Shown: one piece after another, positions 8,197-17,392 of the stretch
How positions within the stretch are numbered: the stretch's first letter is position 1
How the letters are laid out: every line of letters begins with the position of its first letter
Source of the DNA: an uncultured Ruminococcus sp.
GTDB lineage: Bacteria > Bacillota > Clostridia > Oscillospirales > Ruminococcaceae
Length of the DNA: 33,022 nt
Reading direction: 5' to 3'
NCBI GenBank assembly: GCA_949291345.1
Contig: CASEVP010000046.1
Span: 1 to 33,022, forward strand
Notes under the pieces: model-generated
The model's database searches: none
The model's input: only the letters and a program-made list of their open reading frames with translations
Told to the model about the DNA's origin: nothing
Translations under genes and position numbers: made by a program

Positions 8197-9621
8197 TTAT
8201 GGCAAAAATTTGATCCAAGCATCTAAAAGTCGTTTAAAACCTTTTGTAATCTGTTCTAAAGAAAGACTTGCATATCCTAAAACTACACACGGATACGGCA
8301 GGGCATTTGCAGTAGAAAGGTTATCATAATAGGAAGACAATCCCGAAACGATAATTTGTTCTTGTTTGGCAGCATCAAGCAGTTCTTGCTCTTTGCATTG
8401 TAGATGTATTTCCAATAGCATATGCAGTCCAGCGGAATCTCCATAAATTTGAACAAATGGAGAAAGCTTATGAGATTTTAAAATGGTTTTCAAAAGAATT
8501 TGACGTTGTTGATATCTTTTCTTGATTCGATTCAAATGATGTTCCAGGTGTCCCTCGTTTAAGAATTGCACTAATGTATATTGTTCAAAGCTGGGTACAG
8601 TCGAAGAGTAAAATGAAAGTGAATTTTGGTATTTTTCCATTAATTGTTTTGGCAGAACAAGATAGCCAATTCGTAGAGAAGGTGCAAGAGTTCGTGCAAA
8701 GGTATTCATGTAAATTGTATGTGCATTCACATCCATGCTGTAGATAGAGGGAAGAGGTTTTCCATGAAATCGTAATTCGCTGTCAAAATCATCTTCAATG
8801 AGATATCGTCCAGACTGTTCGGATGCCCATTGCAACAATGCAACACGTCGTCGAATCGGCATGACTTTTCCTGTAGGGAACTGATGAGACGGTGTAATAA
8901 GTGCAACAGAAATGCCATTTTTTTCTAATTCATCTATTTGGATTCCGTCTGTATCCATTGGAATTCCAATAACTGACGTACCGTTACTTCTCAGTACTTG
9001 TTTTCCTTTTGGATATCCAGGTTCTTCTACACCAAATCGTTTGGATGCACCAAGCAATTGTACCAGAATTCCAAGTAAATATTCTGTGCCGGCACCAACT
9101 AAAATTTGAGCAGGGGAAACTTGTATTCCACGAAACGCACATAAATGGGAAGCGATTGCTTCTTGTAATGCAGAAAGGCCCATTGATGGAATAGATTGCA
9201 GCAGAGCTTCTCTTTTTGAAGAAAGGACTTGTCTAGACAACTTTGCCCATGTAGAAAAGGGAAACTGTGTCAGATCTACACCTCTTGTAGAAAATATGAT
9301 CTGTTTATCAGAAGAAGTCGCTTCTATTTTTTCCGTAGGACAAGGATTGCAGTTTTTCATTTGAATGGAAAACATGTATGCATCCGGATCGACAAAAAAC
9401 CCGGAACGTGATCGTGTGTACAGATACCCTTCTGCAATGAGTTGTTCATATGCTGTTTGTACGGTACTAATACCAACTTGTAAATGAGAAGCAAGTGCAC
9501 GTCTAGATGGCAATTTCTCATTTGGTTTCAATTCACCGTCGCTAATTTGTTTTTGTATAGCATCCGCAATTTGACGATATAATGGTTTAGAGTGATTCAG
9601 ATGCAGAAGAATTGTCATCAT
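8197..9621 (-). CDS. MocR/PdxR-family GntR regulator with aminotransferase-like domain; PLP lysine replaced by Arg
   Basis: The 474-residue protein has the standard MocR plan: a GntR winged helix-turn-helix (about 1-77, 'LYRQIADAIQKQISDGEL', 'SRRALASHLQVGISTVQTAYEQL'), a linker, then a class I aminotransferase fold ('ILVGAGTEYLLGILVQLL', 'LIEDDFDSELRF'). Family members bind pyridoxal phosphate through a Lys in a 'TF-[SA]-K-[TS]-L' motif. Here it reads TFARTLAPSLRIGY: codon CGA at 8692-8694 puts Arg at about residue 310, the position equivalent to GabR Lys312. A normal PLP aldimine could not form, so the effector may differ. ATG 9621 overlaps the end of the GH59 gene by 35 nt; the nearest AAGGAG is 15 nt upstream, so the start is uncertain (9618 is the alternative). 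Translational coupling is likely. Confidence 0.85.
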   Translation of the reverse strand: MMTILLHLNHSKPLYRQIADAIQKQISDGELKPNEKLPSRRALASHLQVGISTVQTAYEQLIAEGYLYTRSRSGFFVDPDAYMFSIQMKNCNPCPTEKIEATSSDKQIIFSTRGVDLTQFPFSTWAKLSRQVLSSKREALLQSIPSMGLSALQEAIASHLCAFRGIQVSPAQILVGAGTEYLLGILVQLLGASKRFGVEEPGYPKGKQVLRSNGTSVIGIPMDTDGIQIDELEKNGISVALITPSHQFPTGKVMPIRRRVALLQWASEQSGRYLIEDDFDSELRFHGKPLPSIYSMDVNAHTIYMNTFARTLAPSLRIGYLVLPKQLMEKYQNSLSFYSSTVPSFEQYTLVQFLNEGHLEHHLNRIKKRYQQRQILLKTILKSHKLSPFVQIYGDSAGLHMLLEIHLQCKEQELLDAAKQEQIIVSGLSSYYDNLSTANALPYPCVVLGYASLSLEQITKGFKRLLDAWIKFLP

Positions 9622-12600
9622 GGTTTTCCGAATTTTCTCCTTCTGATGATGGCTTTGTGCGTAACATATGCTGCATTTCATCTAAAGACAAGTTCATTTC
9701 AACATCAGATGCAGTTGCATTATGATCTAAGTTTTGATTAAAGATTTGAGTAATTTCTTCCATTGATTTGGTTGTTTCCGCATCAAATGTTGCTGACAAA
9801 GTTTTCTCCTTTTTATCTACAATAGTGTTTGTAGTTTTCTCATCCATTATATTGAAATTATCCGTTTCAGGTTGACTTTGGATAACATTCGGTGATTCGT
9901 TTGTATGACTGTTTTCAACTGGTTGTGACGCATTATCTGTAGATGGAGACGTACTATCATTTGCAGTAGTATTATCAAAATTTGCCTCTTCTTTTGTAGT
10001 TATAGTAGAATCAGTTGTTACATTCTGATGTGGTGGATCATCAAATGGGTGGGCAATATGCCACAACATTGCTTCTGCATCCATCGTATATGATTTACTT
10101 CGAGAAGGCTGCATTAAAGATTTGTGCTTTTTTGCGGAAATAGCATTTCTAATGGCATTGGGAATGGTTAACGTGTCTGTCATTTTTTCGTATTGTTCTG
10201 GAATTTCCAGAACATCCAGTTGAAATGTTCCTGCTGTTAGAAATACTTGCATTTTGTGTGTACCTTCCGGCAATTGATCAATTACGACACATGCTTGTCT
10301 GGGTAATGACTCAGCAACAAAGAAGTTTTCATAATAAGTGTGTCCGTCAATCAATACAGTAAACTCCGCATTTTTTGCAGTGCCAATTATTGCGATACCT
10401 GTTCCTTCAAAAACACATGAAAACTCTGCACCAATTTTGGCTTTCATAGATGTTCGGTGATAAAAAAGATAATTTTCTTCAGCATGGATTTCCCAGTTTT
10501 CATTGTACAATATACCATCTCCGAAACAATCCACACGTCGTACATAGAAAGGTTGTATTGCAATAGGATCTATGTGAATGTGTCGAAACATGTTCCATGC
10601 ATAGTCACTGCAAAGGCTTGCGCGACCACTGTTCACCATTACCTGTGGGGAATACTTTGTCAGCAAATTGCCATTGATAAAAAAGAAAATAGAATTTCCA
10701 ATAACAATTAATTTGACACAGTTCCATTGCGTTGGGTCAATGTGCTGTATAATGCCTTCAGCTGCAACATTTTCCATATCCATTAATTTCCAACTGCCAT
10801 CACCATAAATGCGTCCAGAGTATCCGCATTGAGAAGAAAATTCACATGTAGCAGCAGAATTATATCGTAATCCAATACCCGCATAATTATGTTCTTCCAT
10901 ATTAGCTAGTTTAATTTCAGCTTCAACACTGTAGCTATGCCACTTATCATCTCCAAAAGTAGTTAATGGTAAAGGAGTGCCACGAAAGCGCCAATTTGTA
11001 GGTACATTTTTCGGTGTAATCTTTTGACAGATTGCATAACCGTCATCCATGCTGACAAGTTCAAAGGCACCGCCTTGATCTGTCATGTAACGAGGTGCAC
11101 ATCCACGTATGCGAATTTCTAAATCAGAATATTGCAGATCTTCATGATAGGGGAGTGACAAACGCAATGACATAGGTGGCTGAACCGATGGAAATGTATT
11201 TACTCCCTGTACCCAATCGGTATCTAATGTTGTGACAGTCATAATGGAACGAGGTGGTACTTTAATTTGAAATACATCTTTACGGTTTTTTACCGCTTTT
11301 ATGTTCTTGCCTTTTTGAAACCAGTTGGAATCATAAGGTTGTTTTCCGTTTGGACCTTTGGTGATCACTGTAGCAAAAGATGTTGGTTCAAAACCAAGAT
11401 CCTTCATTGTAACAGAATAAACCCGTACTGTATCGCTTTCATTGGTAAAAAACATGGACAATTCGGTTCTATCTGGTGAGATTAAAGTCATGAAATTATG
11501 TGTCGTATTAGTAATTGTGTGATCCTCATCTCCATCTCCAAAGCAAGCACCGTTTATGTACATCCAGCCTTTGTTGGAAAACCTGCTAAAGTGCATTGCC
11601 ATCCAGAAACCGATATCCAGTACAAAATGGCCGGACCATGGTTCCCAAGCACGTATAAGTTGCTTTGGCGCATAGCAGGAACCTTCATAATATGCTGCAA
11701 CAGCTGGCTGAAATTCGTACATCACCATTTTTCCGTTGTAATAACTGTTAATAATGCGGTTTGCCACATCAATTGCCCCATTTTTGCCAATTAGTCCAGA
11801 CTCATCAGCTTGAACAGTGAGTTCTGGCATATTGCATGGCGAAATCCCCTCACTGTACCAAATCTCTTTTCCGTAGGCTTCGTTTAGTAGGTTGGTGTAG
11901 GAATCGCCATATGTGGTATAATGCAGTCCAATAACATCAACTGCATTTCGCAGTGAGCTGTTGTCAACCATTTGTTCTGCAATATTTCTGGTACCTACTT
12001 CATCTGAAGCAATAATTTTAATTTTACTGTAGTCGTACGGGGCATTTGTTTCATGATCCAAACGGTAACGAAGATATAGAATCCATGCTTCATCAGGATT
12101 ATCTGTTTCATTTTGATCTGCACTTATATAATCGAATTTTAAACCATAGACGGTATATGCTGCATCTAATGTTTCTTTATACCAACGATATCGAGCATTT
12201 AAACCATGTTGCTGACTGATCGTAAATGCATCTGTGACCCATTTGGGTTCCCCCCATCTTAAAAAGTCCACCGTAATATCTGGATTAATTGCCTTTGCAT
12301 CAGCAGCAAATTGAAATCCTGCTCCGCGAGTTACATCTGCCGGTTCGTTAGCAGATCGTTTGGTACATGGTTCTGTGCCGGAAGAAGAATTAACGTCAGC
12401 GCCTAATTCAATTTTGACATGAGAAATACAGACGCCATAATCTTTTTCAAACAGCAAACGCATGATTTGTTCGTAAGCTTGAGGATGTTCTACTTTATAG
12501 TCTAATAATAAGCGGGATGAGTTGTTTGCCGAAACGCATCCGAATCCACGATAGCATGCAGCGGGGTTTTCATTTGCCTGTGTACCATCTACAATAAATT

Positions 12601-12682
12601 CCATTGGGGTAACAGATGAATATTCTAGAATGTTGGAAAAATATTTATTTATCAGTTTATTGTTCCTCATTGAAAAATTCAT
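9587..12682 (-). CDS. GH59 galactocerebrosidase-like glycosidase with long disordered tail
   Basis: 1031 residues. The front matches GH59 (beta-galactosidases, including galactosylceramidase): 'RGFGCVSANNSSRLL', 'HVKIELGADVNSSSGTEP', and a TIM barrel with probable acid/base Glu192 ('DQNETDN') and nucleophile Glu278 ('EIWYSEGIS'), assigned by analogy to GALC Glu182 and Glu258. A beta-sandwich and LamG-like region follow (about 420-720), as in GALC, then an extra beta-sandwich (about 720-840). The last ~190 residues are Ser/Thr/Asn/Asp-rich and probably disordered. No signal peptide, dockerin or sorting signal is visible, so it appears cytosolic, unlike most fibre-attacking enzymes. Start ATG 12682 is 2 nt from the trmB stop with AAAGGAAA upstream. 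The substrate (a galactolipid or galactoside) is inferred. Confidence 0.78.
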   Translation of the reverse strand: MNFSMRNNKLINKYFSNILEYSSVTPMEFIVDGTQANENPAACYRGFGCVSANNSSRLLLDYKVEHPQAYEQIMRLLFEKDYGVCISHVKIELGADVNSSSGTEPCTKRSANEPADVTRGAGFQFAADAKAINPDITVDFLRWGEPKWVTDAFTISQQHGLNARYRWYKETLDAAYTVYGLKFDYISADQNETDNPDEAWILYLRYRLDHETNAPYDYSKIKIIASDEVGTRNIAEQMVDNSSLRNAVDVIGLHYTTYGDSYTNLLNEAYGKEIWYSEGISPCNMPELTVQADESGLIGKNGAIDVANRIINSYYNGKMVMYEFQPAVAAYYEGSCYAPKQLIRAWEPWSGHFVLDIGFWMAMHFSRFSNKGWMYINGACFGDGDEDHTITNTTHNFMTLISPDRTELSMFFTNESDTVRVYSVTMKDLGFEPTSFATVITKGPNGKQPYDSNWFQKGKNIKAVKNRKDVFQIKVPPRSIMTVTTLDTDWVQGVNTFPSVQPPMSLRLSLPYHEDLQYSDLEIRIRGCAPRYMTDQGGAFELVSMDDGYAICQKITPKNVPTNWRFRGTPLPLTTFGDDKWHSYSVEAEIKLANMEEHNYAGIGLRYNSAATCEFSSQCGYSGRIYGDGSWKLMDMENVAAEGIIQHIDPTQWNCVKLIVIGNSIFFFINGNLLTKYSPQVMVNSGRASLCSDYAWNMFRHIHIDPIAIQPFYVRRVDCFGDGILYNENWEIHAEENYLFYHRTSMKAKIGAEFSCVFEGTGIAIIGTAKNAEFTVLIDGHTYYENFFVAESLPRQACVVIDQLPEGTHKMQVFLTAGTFQLDVLEIPEQYEKMTDTLTIPNAIRNAISAKKHKSLMQPSRSKSYTMDAEAMLWHIAHPFDDPPHQNVTTDSTITTKEEANFDNTTANDSTSPSTDNASQPVENSHTNESPNVIQSQPETDNFNIMDEKTTNTIVDKKEKTLSATFDAETTKSMEEITQIFNQNLDHNATASDVEMNLSLDEMQHMLRTKPSSEGENSENHDDNSSASESL

Positions 12683-12684
12683 TC

Positions 12685-13392
12685 CTATTGTTTCCTTTCA
12701 CTGTATTGAAATAGATCTTGAAGTTTTTCTTCCGGAAACGTTGGATCCGGTTCAGCGATTAAAAACTTGATCTTTTTTCCCATCTGATCAAACATCTGTT
12801 CATGTTCTGTTTCAAAATATTGCAAATTTGGTTCATTATGTAAATCCCTTGTGATTGACACAATTCGAAAACCTGCTTGTTCAAAATAAGAAATGGATTC
12901 ATCGAAAAGCATATCATCATCTGTTTTAAACCAGATTTGTCCATCCAGTATTTGTCGGTATTGTACCAGTTGTCGGGGATGCGTCAATCTTCTTTTTTTA
13001 TGTTTACTTCGAGGCCATGGATTGCAGAAATTAATGTAAATACGATCGATGCGATCATTTTCACAAAAACATTCCCGTAAATACATGATATTATCAATAA
13101 ACAGAAGAACATTTTGCAATGGTAAATTTTGTTTTGCATAGGATATTTCCAATTTACGTTTTGCAAGCACAAGCATTTCATTTTTGATATCTATTGCAAT
13201 ATAATTATAATTAGGATTAGCAAGTGCCTCCTGCGCAATAAATCCACCTTTTCCACAGCCAAGTTCCAAACGAATAGGTTGCTTGGTTATAAATTGTGTA
13301 CTCCATTGTCCTCTGCATGATTTGGGATTAGAAATATAAAAGGGACAGTTCTCTAATTCTGGTTTTGCCCAGGGCTTACAGCGAATTCGCAT
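12685..13392 (-). CDS. trmB: tRNA (guanine-N7-)-methyltransferase
   Basis: Methylates G46 of tRNA using S-adenosylmethionine. The 235-residue product shows the SAM motif 'LELGCGKGGF' (43-51), the acidic strand 'YIAIDIK' (65-70) and the TrmB signature 'NFCNPWPRSKHKKRRLTHPRQ' region (121-141), which has Asn where many homologues have Asp before Pro-Trp. The ending 'GFRIVSITRDLH' and 'ETEHEQMF' also fits. ATG 13392 is preferred to an ATG at 13413: the usual family start is MRIR/MRxR and AAAGGA lies upstream of it, though at a long 12-nt spacing. It is the first gene of the operon that continues into GH59 and mocR. Confidence 0.9.
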   Translation of the reverse strand: MRIRCKPWAKPELENCPFYISNPKSCRGQWSTQFITKQPIRLELGCGKGGFIAQEALANPNYNYIAIDIKNEMLVLAKRKLEISYAKQNLPLQNVLLFIDNIMYLRECFCENDRIDRIYINFCNPWPRSKHKKRRLTHPRQLVQYRQILDGQIWFKTDDDMLFDESISYFEQAGFRIVSITRDLHNEPNLQYFETEHEQMFDQMGKKIKFLIAEPDPTFPEEKLQDLFQYSERKQ

Positions 13393-13448
13393 GGATATAG
13401 TACATCCTTTCATATGAAATTCAAATAGTAATAGACAAGATCACAATC

Positions 13449-13470
13449 ATATGTTATTATTATAACATAT
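13449..13470. repeat. 9-4-9 palindrome over the trmB promoter -10
   Basis: ATATGTTAT (13449-13457) and ATAACATAT (13462-13470) form a perfect inverted repeat around TATT. It covers the -10 hexamer, so it could be an operator, though AT-rich palindromes arise easily. Confidence 0.45.
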
Positions 13471-13486
13471 TTTCAAAAAAAAACAA
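13459..13486 (-). promoter_or_regulatory. Extended -10 promoter of the trmB-GH59-mocR operon
   Basis: On the minus strand TTGTTT (13486-13481), a 16-nt spacer and TATAAT (13464-13459), with TGT directly before the -10 (extended -10). Confidence 0.6.
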
Positions 13487-13558
13487 AGAGAAATACAAAA
13501 CAATTAACAAACGAATAAAATGAAAACACGAAAGTTTAAATCAAAAATAAAAAGAAAA

Positions 13559-13593
13559 AAGACTGTTGCACTTTTTTGCCGTGCAGCAGTCTT
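13559..13593 (-). terminator. Terminator after the dCMP deaminase gene
   Basis: AAGACTGTTGCAC (13559-13571) pairs with GTGCAGCAGTCTT (13581-13593) with one G-U pair. On the minus strand a T-rich run follows. Confidence 0.85.
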
Positions 13594-13616
13594 TTCGATG
13601 CATAAACGCCATAGCA

Positions 13617-14096
13617 TTATAGTTTAATTTTCATTTCACGTTCTGTGTGATGATAAGGTCTGCACGTAACACCTGTCAACAAAAACATCCTTTGGGATGC
13701 AATAGTTGCATCTGAATCTGCGTATTTATTTTCATAATAAACAATTTCACGAATACCACTCTGAATAATTGCTTTTGCACATTCGTTGCATGGAAATAAT
13801 GTGACATATAATGTACACCCTTGCAGACTGCCTGCACTGCGATTCAAAATCGCATTCAGTTCGGCATGGCAAACAAAAGGATATTTTGTATTTAAAAATT
13901 CACCTTCCCGTTCCCATGGCATATCATCATCATTGCAGCCGGTTGGCATGCCATTATATCCGACAGAAACAATTTTATGTTCTTGATTAACAATACATGC
14001 ACCTACCTGCGTGTTGTCATCTTTGCTTCTTTGCGCAGAAAGCAGGGCAATTCCCATAAAATATTCGTCCCAACTAAGATAATCTTTTCTTTTCAT
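13617..14096 (-). CDS. dCMP deaminase (ComEB-type deoxycytidylate deaminase)
   Basis: Converts dCMP to dUMP, feeding thymidylate synthesis. The 159-residue product has the zinc-dependent deaminase motifs: His77-Ala-Glu79 in '[10 protein letters not shown]' and Cys103/Cys106 in '[11 protein letters not shown]'. '[13 protein letters not shown]' (44-56) is characteristic of dCMP deaminases. ATG 14096 is chosen because GAGG sits 9 nt upstream; an in-frame GTG at 14111 overlaps that Shine-Dalgarno sequence. It begins 11 nt after the cellulase stop codon with no promoter or terminator between, so it is probably transcribed from the cellulase promoter. The product is cytosolic. Confidence 0.9.
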   Translation of the reverse strand: MKRKDYLSWDEYFMGIALLSAQRSKDDNTQVGACIVNQEHKIVSVGYNGMPTGCNDDDMPWEREGEFLNTKYPFVCHAELNAILNRSAGSLQGCTLYVTLFPCNECAKAIIQSGIREIVYYENKYADSDATIASQRMFLLTGVTCRPYHHTEREMKIKL

Positions 14097-14107
14097 ATTA
14101 GAACGCC

Positions 14108-15901
14108 TCACTGAGGAAAAGCATTGATTGTCCTACAGAGATACTCTCGATAGAGTGCAATATCTATGCCGTTAATGTTGTTATCTTGATTGACATCACC
14201 CGCATTAATATTTATACCATTTGTATCCAAATCTTCGTTGAGCAGAAACCTTAAGAGATATACCATATCTTGTGCTGTGATCCTACCGTCAAGTGTGATA
14301 TCGCCAATTGTGGTTGAAGAAGTTGTAGAAGTGGTTGTCGTTGCTGCTTCTCCCGTCTGTACGGGTTTGGTAGAACCACTACTGGAACCGTTTCCGCCAT
14401 TAATATTGCTGCCTTCAGAAGAATCATAGTCATCGTAATATTCAGACAGAGAAATTCCGTTTCCATTAATACCAAGAGGGTACTGATGATCAAGACTAAT
14501 ATATTTACCAGAATCGGAAGTTTGCCAGAGAGAAGGTTCAAGCAAATTATATTTGTCATCATCCCATACTAAAAAACTACTGTCTAATAAGCCGCCAGTA
14601 TCGCCGGAGTTTGGATTTAAGCACCAGAACGTATGATTAATGTGATTATCAATCATATAATCTCGCAGTAATGTCATCCATTTTTCATTCTTACCATTAT
14701 CCATGTGACCGCCCCATTCACCGATCAGGAGCGGTGCGATATCTTGATCATTGATATATGCCCATGTATCGTACCAATAGTCATCTAATAGTGTCTGTGT
14801 TGTAAAATCCTTTTCAAACCAAGTTTGCGCATAGACAGAGGGACCATAATCGTGTGGTGAATATACAATTTGACTATTTCTGTCTTCTGTTCCAAAATCA
14901 ATCGGATAGTCTTTTACACCTCTTAGATTACCGCCCCACCAAGCTGGATACCAAGGAGATTGATCGGCAGAAGCGTTCCAAATATCTGCCGTATCGAAAG
15001 TATATCCTTTTTCTGTTTTTGGGTACTGTTCTACACCCTCAATTAGAATCAAAGCATTGGGATTGACATCGAGAATGGCATTGCCGCATACAGTTGCAGA
15101 ATATGCCCAGTTATTTAAATCTGTAGAATCATCCCATTTTGCGATATCAGAAGGGCAAGTTGTACCATTATAACCACGTTTTCCATGCGGTTCATTTTTT
15201 AAGTCATATGCAACGATTGTATCATCATTCTTATACTTATCGGCAAGCCATACCAGAGAATCTACCCACATGTCAAATGTGATTTCTTCACCGCTGTAAT
15301 GCCCCACTGCCATATTGTCCGCATCGGCAGCGCTGCTTTCATAATACCATAAGTTATAATTGTGTCCAGAATTATGTGAAGCAGGACTGTGCACATCAAT
15401 AAGTGCTTTAATGCCATATTTTTTCATCTTTTGGATGATCACATCAAAAACACCCATGCTATCCATTGTTTCACCGTTTTCGTCGCAAAAATCAGGATTA
15501 AATGAATAATCCGGTGTATCCTTAGCGTTCAGTCCGATACATTCTAACGGTTCTCCGTTCATCCAAGAAAGTAAAAGTTCTGTGGAAACCGGAAAACGAA
15601 TGATGTTGATACCGTGGTCGGCAACGGATGAAAGTAATTTATCAACATCTGCACTCCATAGACCGTGGGGGAAATTTTCTGTACAATTCATGCCGAACCA
15701 GTTAGCACCAGTAAGCCATACTTGATTCCCTTGACTGTCATACAATTTACTTCCTTCTGCATGAAGCCAGTCATCATTGTTGTCATCAGTAACAGCTGAT
15801 GCCGTCATAATGGGCTGCACCATAGAAATATTAGCCGAAAGGCAAGAAATCATCATTACACCTGACATTGCCAGTGCTAATATTTTTTTTGATAACTTCA
15901 T
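14108..15901 (-). CDS. Secreted GH5 cellulase with dockerin
   Basis: 597-residue cellulosomal endoglucanase. A signal peptide (1-36, ending TASA) is followed by a GH5 barrel (about 42-475) resembling subfamily 1: '[12 protein letters not shown]', '[10 protein letters not shown]', acid/base Glu237 in 'YDLKNEPHG', '[18 protein letters not shown]', nucleophile Glu395 in 'LLIGEWGG'. A Gly/Ser/Thr linker (498-532) leads to a dockerin (533-591) with two calcium loops, '[12 protein letters not shown]' and '[12 protein letters not shown]'; the first has Thr at loop position 3 and the second lacks the usual Gly at position 6. ATG 15901 has AAGGAG 10 nt upstream, and the frame upstream of it is unlikely to be translated. 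It would bind a cohesin scaffold outside the cell. The dCMP deaminase gene follows 11 nt later. Confidence 0.92.
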   Translation of the reverse strand: MKLSKKILALAMSGVMMISCLSANISMVQPIMTASAVTDDNNDDWLHAEGSKLYDSQGNQVWLTGANWFGMNCTENFPHGLWSADVDKLLSSVADHGINIIRFPVSTELLLSWMNGEPLECIGLNAKDTPDYSFNPDFCDENGETMDSMGVFDVIIQKMKKYGIKALIDVHSPASHNSGHNYNLWYYESSAADADNMAVGHYSGEEITFDMWVDSLVWLADKYKNDDTIVAYDLKNEPHGKRGYNGTTCPSDIAKWDDSTDLNNWAYSATVCGNAILDVNPNALILIEGVEQYPKTEKGYTFDTADIWNASADQSPWYPAWWGGNLRGVKDYPIDFGTEDRNSQIVYSPHDYGPSVYAQTWFEKDFTTQTLLDDYWYDTWAYINDQDIAPLLIGEWGGHMDNGKNEKWMTLLRDYMIDNHINHTFWCLNPNSGDTGGLLDSSFLVWDDDKYNLLEPSLWQTSDSGKYISLDHQYPLGINGNGISLSEYYDDYDSSEGSNINGGNGSSSGSTKPVQTGEAATTTTSTTSSTTIGDITLDGRITAQDMVYLLRFLLNEDLDTNGININAGDVNQDNNINGIDIALYREYLCRTINAFPQ

Positions 15902-15976
15902 AATTATATAACTCCTTCCTGAAACTTTTTTCAAAACATTGAAATTCTGTTGTAAAAAACAGAATAATCCCTTTTC

Positions 15977-16005
15977 ATTATAGTATGTTTTATCAAAAAA
16001 GTCAA
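15977..16005 (-). promoter_or_regulatory. SigA promoter of the GH5-dockerin/dCMP deaminase unit
   Basis: TTGACT (16005-16000), 17-nt spacer, TATAAT (15982-15977) on the minus strand. The leader is about 70 nt. Confidence 0.8.
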
Positions 16006-16049
16006 GGGAGTTTGTAAATATTTCTGCTATATTGTGCAATTCTTTTTGG

Positions 16050-17111
16050 CTATTTTTTACCTTTTTGCGATTCATGGAGTAAAAGTAGTATCATGATAAT
16101 CAGCATGATGGATGAAACGATAGATCCTTTTGAAACTGATATTGCGGGTGCCATCGCCGGAAGTTGTGCATTTTGGGGGTATGGAAAGTACAGCCAAAAA
16201 AATAATGCACTCAAACAAGAAGAAAGAAATAACGCTGCGATTCTGGATATTAGAAAATAATGTATGCGAATGGTATTCCCGACGACAGAACGGATCTGAA
16301 GCAAAACACAGCATCCGCCAAAAGATAAAACCCCTGATAGAACAACATAACGTATAGGTGCAGGAAGTGTAATATATACCGAATTGGAGACTTCTAGAAG
16401 ACTTTTTAGTATGGTTAGTGATACATGGTCTATGTAATTATCCCAGCCAAAAGCATCAGGGATAGTGCAGATGACAGAAAAAGAAAGAATAACCGCGCAT
16501 AATTTTAGAAGAGATGTGCCGGCGGAAACAACACTACTGATGAAAATATTTGCTGAAAAGGCAGGGGAATGGTAGACCTGAGAAAATGATTGAAAAGGGA
16601 ATTTGTGAAACAGAATAAGGCAGAGAATATGGTTTGAAATGATTTGTGAAAAAAATATGACTAGGTATATATAACGATTTGAAGAATCTGAATTTAGGAT
16701 TCCAAGTAAAAATGCTGGTCCGCCTCCATAACAAATGCAAAGCATTTTTTCGGCATCATATTTCGATATTTTTTCTGTAGCTACCAGTTTAGTCAGCATG
16801 TTTGCTCCGACAGGGTATCCCGCGATTTGACTGAATAAAAATAATGCATAATATGACTCAGGAATCTTAAACCATTTTCTTGCAGTGTATCGAAAAGGTT
16901 TTCCAAATAATTGCCATGATCCTGTTCGAATGACAATTTCAGATATAATCATCATAGCATACAGCGATGGAAATATCACTGTAAGACATCGGGTAATTGC
17001 GGTATTCATTTCGTTGTAAATGATATTGGAGAAAGAAAGTACATAGTATATTGAAAAGCATAATAGACATAGAAAAATGATTTTATTCCAACTTTTTTTG
17101 CATCGAAACAT
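16050..17111 (-). CDS. ylbJ: YlbJ-like sporulation membrane protein
   Basis: 353-residue multi-span membrane protein. It shows features of the YlbJ/nucleoside-recognition ('gate') domain family: 'TVIFPSLYAMMIISEIVI', 'FSQIAGYPVGANMLTKLV' and 'CYGGGPAFLLGIL', the last two being paired Gly-rich gate motifs. In Bacillus, YlbJ is a mother-cell (sigma-E) protein needed for resistant spores. ATG 17111 is chosen because AAGGGGG sits 8 nt upstream; the frame extends further without a ribosome-binding site. It diverges from yqfC-yqfD, also sporulation genes, which supports the call. No terminator separates it from the cellulase promoter downstream. The transported or sensed molecule is unknown. Confidence 0.78.
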   Translation of the reverse strand: MFRCKKSWNKIIFLCLLCFSIYYVLSFSNIIYNEMNTAITRCLTVIFPSLYAMMIISEIVIRTGSWQLFGKPFRYTARKWFKIPESYYALFLFSQIAGYPVGANMLTKLVATEKISKYDAEKMLCICYGGGPAFLLGILNSDSSNRYIYLVIFFSQIISNHILCLILFHKFPFQSFSQVYHSPAFSANIFISSVVSAGTSLLKLCAVILSFSVICTIPDAFGWDNYIDHVSLTILKSLLEVSNSVYITLPAPIRYVVLSGVLSFGGCCVLLQIRSVVGNTIRIHYFLISRIAALFLSSCLSALFFWLYFPYPQNAQLPAMAPAISVSKGSIVSSIMLIIMILLLLHESQKGKK

Positions 17112-17335
17112 ATTGATAGCCCCCTTTTGGATGGTAATATGAAAAGACACTTTAAAAATCAAAGACAGGTACTGCGTTTCGAAATGTTTCATACATAGCG
17201 ATGCAGTTTTATTCTGATCATTTTAATTTTTAGAGGGACTATTTAGTTTATGTAGTAATGTGAAAGAATTATGCATATTCAAAAAATCAAAAACATACTT
17301 TATAACAGAACATTATCATGTAAAATTGATGCAAT

Positions 17336-17365
17336 GGATATGGTATTATGAGAGTATAATACACA
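17336..17365 (+). promoter_or_regulatory. Possible sigma-E promoter of yqfC-yqfD
   Basis: GGATATG (17336-17342) and AATACACA (17358-17365), 15 nt apart, resemble the sporulation sigma-E consensus (KMATATT and CATACAMT). The match is imperfect and is supported mainly by the identity of the genes downstream. Confidence 0.35.
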
Positions 17366-17392
17366 AATCAAGCACAGTATGAGGTGACGCTG

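Noticed and set aside
11498..11794. A 98-codon frame antisense to the GH59 gene
   Set aside because: A shadow of the GH59 reading frame with no start signals and no recognisable motif.
17112..17335. Sporulation promoter for ylbJ
   Set aside because: Only scattered partial matches to a sigma-E site, none at proper spacing to the ylbJ start.
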